From Amborella trichopoda (Eukaryota > Streptophyta > Magnoliopsida > Amborellales > Amborellaceae), in the NCBI RefSeq assembly GCF_000471905.2, contig NW_006499801.1, positions 517,544 to 581,543 of the forward strand: DNA of 64,000 bases, in the 5' to 3' direction. Positions within the stretch are counted from its first letter, which is position 1. Each line of letters opens with the position of its first letter. The position numbers were made by a program, and so were the translations under genes. Below are positions 37,411 through 47,247 of this stretch, piece after piece. Under the pieces are notes generated by a model. It had not been told where the DNA came from. It saw only the letters and a program-made list of their open reading frames with translations, and made no database searches.

Positions 37411-37840
37411 TAAACTCTTTCTTTTAGACTGCCCTCACATATTACTGGACCATTCTCTCTCTCTATCTCTCAACATTTTTTTTTTTTTTTCCTTTTTGCT
37501 TTTCGGTGGTGTTATATGTTAGCTAATAATAAGGACTACTAGAATTAAGTGTTGCTGTTAGGTAATGGTGACACTATTTTTTAAGTGGCAAATGGATTTG
37601 ATGGCTAAATCCGTTTTGTAATCACAAATAATTTGCAATAGAGATGCAGTTTAGGGAGAGAAACCAAGTACAATTTGTAATAGAGATGCAGTTTAGGGAG
37701 AGAAACCAAATAACATCATCATTAAGAAAGAACATACATATCCAACTATCTTTAAACTATTTCTAAAAATATATATATATAACAAATTAAAAAATACTTA
37801 TCAAGCTAAACTTCAAAATGCATAACAACTATATCCTTTA
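37411..37840. other. Intergenic DNA with a short duplication
   Basis: The phrase TTTGTAATAGAGATGCAGTT..AGGGAGAGAAACCAA occurs twice in tandem near 37630-37710. No gene. Confidence 0.5.
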
Positions 37841-37844
37841 TTTA

Positions 37845-37935
37845 ACGAAAATTTTTTATATAAGGATGCTACCTTATAATGTAGAACTACGGATGGCCCT
37901 AAAAAATCCATCAGAAAAAAGTAGTTTTAATGTTG
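37845..37935 (+). repeat. Hairpin-ended MITE, left end only (copy I)
   Basis: TTTTTTATATAAGG then ATGCTACCTTATAATGTAGA and AGTAGTTTTAATGTTGAAAA match the left part of the copy at 38400. The hairpin keeps only its AAGG/CCTT base. Confidence 0.75.
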
Positions 37936-38399
37936 AAAAATGCTTTGGATACTGTATAAGTGCATATCAAACATTTGGACACTTATCAAGCGTGTCCCCC
38001 AACAAATAGAACGCTAATCCTCTTATCCTTGATAAAATGAGGAATGAAAAGCCTGGGACCATCTCGTACGTATTATAAATAGGAAACTATTTGGTGATCC
38101 CTGATATGCAATTTATATGGCTTGATTGGAAATTTGACAAAGAGCAAGTAAAAATGTCGTATATTGGCCACAATTATTTTCGCTATAGCTAATGTGTTAT
38201 GTTGTTATTAGTTCATTACAAGTTTTTCGATCAAAATTAGATAGTTGTTATTATCCTAATAGGACTACTTGGTACTAAATTGGTTAGGGATTTGGTCTAG
38301 TTAAAATAAGTCCAGCTACTAGTTGAATAAGTTGGATAAAATCTTAAAAAATATATATAAAATAAAAATACTTATTCAAAACATAAGACATATTATAAT

Positions 38400-38791
38400 G
38401 GAAAAAGTTTATATAAGGCTGCAACCTTAAAATGTAGAATTACAGATACACCTCAAAAATCTATTGGAAAATGTTGTTTTAATGTTGAAAAACCCTCCAA
38501 TTGATCATCTTGACATCGAGATGTATGAATATGAAAAAAAAAAAAAAAAGATTTTGAGTCCTAAAAATAGTGTATCTTACGGCATATTATCTAGACCGTT
38601 CGTTTTCAAGATTTTCATATGTTTATAAATCTACTTGATTTTAACCATTTTTTGAGTTTAAAATTTTATAATTAAATATAAAAATAGATTTTCAGATAAT
38701 CATAATAATTTTTTACACCAAAATTACGAAAAAATTTGGAGAATCGTCTCAATTAGATTGCTTAAAGTTGCAACCTTCTAAAACCACACTC
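38400..38791. repeat. Hairpin-ended MITE, complete, with target duplication (copy H)
   Basis: Flanks TATTATAAT (38391-38399) and TATTAAAAT (38792-38800) agree at 8 of 9 bases. The left end is GGAAAAAGTTTATATA with AAGGCTGCAACCTT. The right end is the inverse with AAAGTTGCAACCTT. The central palindrome region is TTGACATCGAGATG. Confidence 0.87.
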
Positions 38792-38800
38792 TATTAAAAT

Positions 38801-39534
38801 ACATAGGTCCAACTTTATTTAGTCGGTGAAAACGATTGGTCCGACGGAACAAATAGGTCAAAGATTATCTGGATCATGTCTGGATCGATTGCGGTTTTGC
38901 AATTTTGAACCCATACAAACACGTTAAAAAATGATGTTATAGAGACCTGACGCGTCGGAGTGGTGTTAACGTCGTTGTCATTTTATAGAGTTCAAGTCAA
39001 AAGAAAATGTTTTGTCATTGAAGAGGACCCTATTGGCTCGAATATCCATTGCTTTTTTATATATATTTTCAATAAAACAAAATAATATAATCATTGAGCC
39101 GTGTTCTATCTATTTAAGTTACCTACAAGAATTTTGTTCTTTATCAAGAATCGTATTTTCAATAAGATCATAAGTTATTATATCTTTTTTCACTATCTCA
39201 ATCCGTTCTTTTTAGGTCTTTTTTTTGTCTTTTTAAAGCCTTTTACTTGAACCAAATTGTCCACTTTAATCAGTATTGTATTGCATCTATGTTGCACATG
39301 ACAAACTTTTCTAAGTCTACTTTTCATTGTAGCTGGTGATACAATAGAAGTGATAATAGTATAGCATATTAGTTGTAGTTTCAAAAATAAAAAAGTGTTA
39401 GTGAGTTAGGGGATGCATCGACTATCAAATATTCAAGCCCGAGAAAGGTTGGCCAGAAAGAAGAATCCAACGAAAACTAAAAATGAATGGTATTAACATT
39501 TTTAAAAAAATTATCATTTTTAAACTTTTTAAAC

Positions 39535-39574
<40 letters not shown>

Positions 39575-40260
39575 GGTTGAAATTATAGGTCCCTGAAAAC
39601 TTGGATTAAGAGTCCATCTCTAAGTTGACTTTTGGAAGGCTGAAACATGTGAATAGGCGAGTCTGACGGATCCTTTAAAAATATGGCTTGTAATAATGTA
39701 TAACATTACTAATAATGAATCGATGGGAGTTAGCCTTAACAAAATATATGCATCATGTGCATGTACGAGTATAGAGGCTAAAAGCCCCCCTATGAACGAT
39801 CTTCCAAGAAAGCACTTCTAATTTTTTATTTTAAATGGTTGTGCTTTTGTCTAGAGCGTAAGATGATATTGAGTTTTATTTTTTTAGTCTAGCGGTTAAA
39901 GGTTATTTGTCTAAAATAAAAATAGAACTTCAGACGTCATATTCGGACCCCTACTATCCTGGCCACATAGCTACAAGTCCACTCCTAAATATCTATAAGA
40001 TATGATCATATTGAATTTTATCATACTCATCGCTCATGTATTCCCCATTTATTTGTTGAGAAATGTTTATACATTATATATACTGTTCAATGTTGATACA
40101 AGAAGTTCCTAATCATCATTAAATGCCAAATAGGGAGACCAGGACTGGAAAAAGTTGGAAACGTTATTTCTTAGTCATGTTCTAACTAGAAGCAATTGAG
40201 AATTTCTTAGATCAAAAGCAAATCCATTTATTAGATACTTTCATGGATGCAGAGGACAAT
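38801..40260. other. Intergenic DNA with ATT microsatellite
   Basis: An (ATT)n tract occupies 39535-39574. A stretch at 39886-39960 has A-box-like TAGTCTAGCGGTTAAAG and a weak B box, possibly a SINE head. No gene is recognised. Confidence 0.5.
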
Positions 40261-40271
40261 GCACTCGAGAG

Positions 40272-40593
40272 TAGTGTTTTTCGATTTGGTGAGAAAAATG
40301 AAGCAATTTGATATTTCGATCTCTTCAGAGGAAAACTTTGATTTTTTTTTAAATAATATAAATAAATTAGATATTTATATATAAAAATGTATTAAAATAA
40401 ATATATTAAAATGTACTAAAAATAAAAAAGTAAAAATAAAAATAAAGAAATTTTATTTTTATATAGATATTTCTTTGCTTCGGTTGAAGCTATTTAAAGC
40501 TGCAGCACCAGGTTTTTGCTTCGCTTCGGTCTAGGCCTAAAATTCGAAAGCTTCAACCTCTTCAGTCGAAGTGAAGTGACTCTGACAACACTG
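40272..40593. repeat. hAT-like GCTTCGG element, inverted relative to the 50.7-kb copy
   Basis: The right end GACTCTGACAACACTG matches the inverse of CAGTGCTGTCAAATTCGC at 50714. GCTTCGGTCTAGGCCTAAA matches the inverse of the motif near 50766. The left end has lost part of its terminus but keeps TTTGGTGAGAAAAATGAAGC. Confidence 0.7.
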
Positions 40594-40892
40594 ACAAAAA
40601 TAGAAAAATACAATGTTATGTAATATTACGTCTTGTGATGTTATAACTTATAACTCAGTGTTTAATGAATGTAAACCATGCACAGAGAAATCGCCGATTC
40701 AAATCAGGATCGTCAATTAGGCAATTCCAGTTCTAAAAACCGCATAAGGGCTTCGATTCTTTGAATTTTTTGGCCTCTTCACTTAAATACTTTGCTCAAT
40801 AAAGGAATCACCCAAGTTCGACTAGGGGAATCCAAGTGAGACTAGAGCCCGGCCTGATTTTGATTACTAAACATCGTATCGGAAAATCAAAG

Positions 40893-41230
40893 AAAGTAAA
40901 AGTTTATATAAGGTTGCAACGTTAAAATGTAGAGCTACAAATGCACCTCAAAAATCCGTAAGAAAAGATAGTTTTAATGTTGAAAAACCTTTTAATTGAT
41001 CATCTCGGCATCGAGATGTATGACCATGAAAAATAAAAAGATTTTAAGTCTCTGAAATAGTGCATTTTACAACATATTATCTACACCGTCGATTTTCAAG
41101 ATTTTCATATATTTGTAGATCTACTTGATTTTAACCTTTTTTTTAATTTAAAATTTTATAATTAGATATAAAAATAAACTTTGAGATAATTCTAAAAACA
41201 TTTTACATCAAAATTATATATTATGATAAA
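40893..41230. repeat. Hairpin-ended MITE, right end decayed (copy J)
   Basis: AGTTTATATAAGGTTGCAAC, AATGTTGAAAAACC, TTGATCATCTCGGCATCGAG and ATTTTCAAGATTTTCATAT follow the order in copy H. The right terminus is not recognisable. Confidence 0.8.
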
Positions 41231-41639
41231 ATTTGAATGGGCACCTTACTTCTAAAGGTACGGATGCCAACTGCACCAATCAAAGAATAACCAATACCCC
41301 AACCAATCAAATCCCCCAATTAATATAAAATCTTTTATTTAGACCCTACAAATAAGAACATGGGATCTGACTTTTCATGCTGTGGGACCCACTTCTAATC
41401 TTCCAAACTTGGGACCAAAGGATAGAATGGAATATCATAGATGCATTGCATTCATATCAACCTTGATTTCACTCCACTCCATCTCCATATCCATACCCAT
41501 ACCCAAAACCCACATAATAATAACTACTCTTACTCTTTGCAACAAAGAGAATGAGCTGACATGGTTAACTATAAAGCATATTTACCTTTACTTGATGGCT
41601 AATGGCAAAATAATAATAATAATAAAATAATACAAAATT

Positions 41640-41880
41640 TATAGAAGGTGTCATTATGAAGTAAGGTGCACTTAAAAATTCCTCTAGTATAGATTGTAAT
41701 CATGTTGAACCCTTTAATTAATCATATTGACCTTGAGATGTAGGGATATTAAGAAAAAAAAATTTCAAATCCTAAAGACAATGTAGTAAGTTATCTTGAG
41801 TGCCTATTGTCAAGATTTTTAATTGTTTATATTTCTTCTTAATCTATACTATTTTTAAAATTTTGAATTTTATAATTAGC
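41640..41880. repeat. Hairpin-ended MITE, internal part (copy K)
   Basis: AAGTAAGGTGCACTTAAAAA, TTAATCATATTGACCTTGAG and the later TTTTGAATTTTATAATTAGC match the family interior; both hairpins are lost. Confidence 0.65.
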
Positions 41881-42553
41881 GATGAGTAATAATTGTTGTT
41901 GTATTTGTATTCACGTTGCCTTTTATTTGAGCTTTGGGCTTGAACAGGGGTCTTAAATTCGACGGTGCACGTTTTTGTTTTTTTCTGTACCCAAAAAAAT
42001 GAGCCGTTTTTATGGTCCCCCAACTCATTCTATTCTTGTGCAGGCTCCCTCTAATACCTATTTTTGATACGGATCTTGGATCCAAATTTGTAGAATCCAT
42101 GATCTACAATATGATGCTCATGAACATTTTTTTTTTTAAAAAAAAGATAAAATTTAATTTTGAAATATATTTTTTAAATTGTTTCATGTCCATTGGATAG
42201 GAATATTTAGTTGTGGGGGTCCATCTTAAAGTCGAACGATTGTGAGTGAGGCGTTTAAAAAAAAAAAAAAGGATTTTGGATAATATTGTAGGGGCAGCAA
42301 GGAGGGCCCCACGTTTGAAAATTGAACACTAAAAAAGGCGCAAAAATGAGCATCGTGGGATGCATGCCATTTTTTTTTTGTCCTTGGCCTTCCCCACTTA
42401 ACAAAATTACATATTATAATCCCTATGCCAATAAAATTCAAACTTTGCTTCCGCCTAACTTTTAACCGAAAGGAGTTATACAAGCACTTAAATATAACCT
42501 TTTAAGCTCCATGCACATTCTACGTGGCAAGCATTAAAAAAAAAAAACAAAAA
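41881..42553. other. Intergenic DNA, nothing assigned
   Basis: No gene, promoter or mobile-element end is recognised. Confidence 0.45.
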
Positions 42554-42901
42554 GGAGAAAAAAATATAAGGTTGAACTAAGGTGCACCTACAAAATATTT
42601 CGACAAAAGTTAGTTTTTATGTTGGAAAAGCATATAAATACGGAGACAAAAAGATATTTCAAGTCTTAAAAATAATATATTTTATAATATATTATTTGGA
42701 CCCTCCATTTTCAAGATTTTTATGCATTTATAGATCTATTTGATTTTAACTATTTTTGGACTTTAAAATTTTATAATTAGAGATAAAAATAAATTCTCAC
42801 ACCATCCTAAGAATTTGAAACCAAATTTGCATCTCATCACAAAGTTTGGAGGTGCATTTTAATTTGATTGTTTAAGGTTACAACCCTATGTAAACCACAC
42901 C
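42554..42901. repeat. Hairpin-ended MITE, near-complete (copy L)
   Basis: The left end GGAGAAAAAAATATAAGGTT has lost the second half of its hairpin. The right end has TTTGATTGTTTAAGGTTACA-ACCCTATGTAAACCACACC. Interior blocks are as in other copies. Confidence 0.8.
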
Positions 42902-43282
42902 TTCCAAAAATTGGATCAGCCGTCTATGAATGTATCAAATCAGTTGGATAGGTGATCTAGATCGGTGGAAATCAGGAGAATGAATAATAAAATAATAATA
43001 AAGTTAAGAAACGTACTAGGAATTAAACGATTTCAAGGTTCATGAATTTGAATCAACCCTGGATGGGCGCGAGCTCGATCCCTATCACTGGGTCTGATTA
43101 AAATGGAGCCGGAAAATAAAAAGGCCAAAGACAATATAGCAACATAAAATTGTGAGTAAATGAATTATGTATCAATTTGGAACCGACAGGTGTATATGTT
43201 TAAGGGGAGACCAAGTACTTTTATTAACATTTAAGAAAAATTACTTCAGAATGAAAATAGTCAATGAATCATTGTCATTAAG
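42902..43282. other. Intergenic DNA, nothing assigned
   Basis: AT-rich, without recognised features. Confidence 0.45.
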
Positions 43283-43667
43283 GGTGCCGTTGGCATACAG
43301 ATGTAGGCGTAGAGGTAAGGTTCAAATTTTTTTTATAATGGTATATAATTTTGATGTAAAATATTTTTAGAATTATTTTAAAATTTATTTTTATATCTAA
43401 TTATAAAATTTTAAATTTAAAAAATAGTTAAAATCAAGTAGATATATAAACACATGAAAATCTTGAAAATGGACAGTGTAGATAATATGTTGTAAAATGC
43501 ATTATTTATGAGATTTAAAATCTTTTTATTTTTCATATGCATACATCTCGATGTCGAGATGATCAGTCAAATGGTTTCTCAACATTAAAACTACCTTTTC
43601 CGATAGATTTTTAAGGGGCATCCATAGTTCTACATTATAAGGTAGCATCCTTATATAAACTTTTTCC
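43283..43667. repeat. Hairpin-ended MITE, near-complete (copy M)
   Basis: The left end GGTGCCGTTGGCATA resembles that of copy G. The right end has AAGGTAGCATCCTT then TATATAAACTTTTTCC. The interior has the clearest central palindrome, CATCTCGATGTCGAGATG. It lies inverted relative to copy H. Confidence 0.83.
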
Positions 43668-43786
43668 TATTGTTAATACCCTCTATCACAATGAATCAAT
43701 GTTTTTAGAAATAAATAAATATAGCAATAATTCATTTTATCAAAGAAACATCTTTTAAGCTAATATTAAAACCACTCCATTTTAAT

Positions 43787-44163
43787 TTGGTTTGCATAAA
43801 GTTGCAACCTTTAACCTCAAAGTAAGGCACACCTCCAAACTTTGTCATAAGATGCAATCTAATGTCGAAATTTTTTAAGATGATCGTGTAATCGATTTTT
43901 CTCTAATTATAAAATTTTAAACTTTAAAAATAATTCAAATAAAATAAATTTATAAATAAAATTCTTGAAAATAGATGATCCAAAAATGTGTTGCAAGATA
44001 TATTATTTTTGAGACTTGAATATTATTATTATTATTTATATCTATACATATCGATGTAGATAATCAATTAGATAGTTGTTCAAGTCAAAATAGCTTTTTT
44101 CCGATGGATTATGAGATGCACCTTAATTCTACAACTTAAATGTAACTTTTATAAACCGTTTCC
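43787..44163. repeat. Hairpin-ended MITE, near-complete (copy N)
   Basis: Left GGTTTGCATAAAGTTGCAAC then CTTTAACC. Right ACTTTTATAAACCGTTTCC. Interior ACATATCGATGTAGATAATC corresponds to a decayed central palindrome. Confidence 0.78.
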
Positions 44164-44603
44164 TTGTTTAAAGCCAAAAGATTATATACTCGAGAGGGAA
44201 CTCTTTTGAAAAAATGTGTTTTTAAGTGTGGTTTACAATGTTTCGGACCCCATTAACTACCCTACAAAAAATTGCAGTCGTGTTTTGAACCCCCCTTTAC
44301 CCCACCTCTTTCTTTCTCTAAATCAAAGTCCCTACGAAAACTGGTGTTTTGAATGATTGAATCCCTCTTATCCCTCTCTCTCTCTCTCTCTCTAAATTGA
44401 AGTCCATCTAGTGTTTGCAAAATCTGCCAATCTGGGTGTTTACCTAAAATCGGCCACCACTCAGTTGCTAAAATTGGCCACCGCTCGTTGCAGTCCGTTA
44501 GAGTGGTCCCCAAAAAATAAAAATTTGGTTTTTTTCATATTTTTTATTTTTTTGAAAAATATTTTGGCTATAAATACTTATTTCTTCATTGGTCTTTCTT
44601 GTT

Positions 44604-44978
44604 TGGCTTATTTTTAAAAGGCCGAGGCTCTAAACAATCAAAGTAAAACGTACCTTCAAATAGTATCAATAAATGCGGTTTCAATATTGAAAATCTTTGG
44701 GATAGCCTTAAAATATATTTCGATGTCTAATTATAAAATTTAAAGTTTTAAAAATAATGTAGATAAAGCCGATATATGAAAACTTGAAAATTGACGATCC
44801 AAAAATGCATTGCAAGATGTACTATTTGCAAAACTTGAAATCCACTTTTTCTCATGCCAATGCATGGAATGACCAATTTAAAGATATTTGCGCATCAAGA
44901 CAAGTTTTTTTTAGTGAAATATTTGAGGTACGCCTTAATTTGAAGGTTTAGAGTATCGCACTTATATAAACTTATTTC
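44604..44978. repeat. Hairpin-ended MITE, near-complete (copy C)
   Basis: Left AAAAGGCCGAGGCTCTAAAC with AATCAAAG. Right GGTTTAGAGTATCGCACTTA then TATAAACTTATTTC. The body matches copy A closely (TTTCAATATTGAAAATCTTT). The left copy still has the GGCTCT stem half; the right hairpin is broken. Confidence 0.82.
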
Positions 44979-45550
44979 TTTCTATTTTTTACTAATTTTA
45001 ATTTAATTTAAACATATTTTTTATATATTTCATTTTCAGCTTGGGCGGTTAGTGCATGTAACCGGGACCGGTCTGGGTTGGGCGACAGTAACGTAAGTTT
45101 CTCTTTCTACATACGTGAAGCCCATTTCTCTCTCTACCGACCGCTATTCGCGTTTACCATGCCCGTAACAAAACATTTACGCACGCCCTCTTCTCTCTTT
45201 ATTTAAGTAGGCGATAACCGGTCCCTTTCCCTTCTGGATTCACGCTCCCCTCGAGCCAAAAGAGGACAGAGAAAAACAACGTTCACCGGAGAAAAGGCAG
45301 AACGCCAGAGTCCGCCATGAATACCCTGCTCCTGCTCCCTGCTTAACTCCGTTCCATTTCAGGAATAAGAAGAAAAACAGGTCATTGGAGTCTCTGTCTA
45401 AAACGATTTGTACAGAGACGGCCATGAAATATAGCAAGACACAGTGCCCCATTAATGACCCTTTACTTGCGCAGCACTCATCTCCAGCCCAGTGAAAGAA
45501 AAAGAAAGTGGCACATTGTAGAGTGAAGCAAACCAATCTGGTTTTTTCAC
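44979..45550 (+). promoter_or_regulatory. Presumed promoter and leader of the TBL gene
   Basis: The stretch holds a TATTTAAGTA motif near 45200 that could serve as a TATA-like box, then a purine/pyrimidine-mixed leader up to the ATG at 45551. The reverse-strand frame here is a shadow. Confidence 0.4.
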
Positions 45551-46017
45551 ATGAAAGAAGTTCAGAAAGGACTTGCAGAAGTAATGGAGTTTTTTAGGGG
45601 ATTTCGTCGAGTTCTGAAGCCGGACTGGCCGGTTTTTGGCCTTGGGATTCTAGGGTTTATGTGCTTCATGGTGCCGTGTTTCTTGGGATTTCTTTATCTT
45701 GATATCAGAGTCTTGAATGGGGGTTTCTTTTTGGGAAGGCAGCAAAGGTCTCTGAGACACAATGCTCAAACATATTTGCCTGAGAAAGAGAGGGTTGATT
45801 TCATGGAGGTGGGGAAGAGTGGGTGTGATTTGTATGATGGGTCCTGGGTTTGGGATGAGTCTTTGCCTCTGTATCAGTCGAGGGATTGCCCTTTCATCGA
45901 TGATGGGTTTCGCTGCTCTGAGAATGGGAGGCCTGATAACCTCTACACCAAGTGGAGATGGCAACCTCATGCCTGTAACATACCCAGGTCTCTCTCTCTC
46001 TCTCTCTCCCTCTCTCT

Positions 46018-46099
<82 letters not shown>

Positions 46100-47166
46100 N
46101 NNNNNNNNNNNNNNNNNNNNNNNNNNNNNNNNNNNNNNNNNNNNNNNNNNNNNNNNNNNNNNNNNNNNNNNNNNNNNNNNNNNNNNNNNNNNNNNNNNNN
46201 NNNNNNNNNNNNNNNNNNNNNNNNNNNNNNNNNNNNNNNNNNNNNNNNNNNNNNNNNNNNNNNNNNNNNNNNNNNNNNNNNNNNNNNNNNNNNNNNNNNN
46301 NNNNNNNNNNNNNNNNNNNNNNNNNNNNNNNNNNNNNNNNNNNNNNNNNNNNNNNNNNNNNNNNNNNNNNNNNNNNNNNNNNNNNNNNNNNNNNNNNNNN
46401 NNNNNNNNNNNNNNNNNNNNNNNNNNNNNNNNNNNNNNNNNNNNNNNNNNNNNNNNNNNNNNNNNNNNNNNNNNNNNNNNNNNNNNNNNNNNNNNNNNNN
46501 NNNNNNNNNNNNNNNNNNNNNNNNNNNNNNNNNNNNNNNNNNNNNNNNNNNNNNNNNNNNNNNNNNNNNNNNNNNNNNNNNNNNNNNNNNNNNNNNNNNN
46601 NNNNNNNNNNNNNNNNNNNNNNNNNNNNNNNNNNNNNNNNNNNNNNNNNNNNNNNNNNNNNNNNNNNNNNNNNNNNNNNNNNNNNNNNNNNNNNNNNNNN
46701 NNNNNNNNNNNNNNNNNNNNNNNNNNNNNNNNNNNNNNNNNNNNNNNNNNNNNNNNNNNNNNNNNNNNNNNNNNNNNNNNNNNNNNNNNNNNNNNNNNNN
46801 NNNNNNNNNNNNNNNNNNNNNNNNNNNNNNNNNNNNNNNNNNNNNNNNNNNNNNNNNNNNNNNNNNNNNNNNNNNNNNNNNNNNNNNNNNNNNNNNNNNN
46901 NNNNNNNNNNNNNNNNNNNNNNNNNNNNNNNNNNNNNNNNNNNNNNNNNNNNNNNNNNNNNNNNNNNNNNNNNNNNNNNNNNNNNNNNNNNNNNNNNNNN
47001 NNNNNNNNNNNNNNNNNNNNNNNNNNNNNNNNNNNNNNNNNNNNNNNNNNNNNNNNNNNNNNNNNNNNNNNNNNNNNNNNTACGTACGTACGTACGTACG
47101 TACGTACGTACGTACGTACGTACGTACGTACGTACGTACGTACGTACGTACGTACTACTACTACTA

Positions 47167-47247
<81 letters not shown>

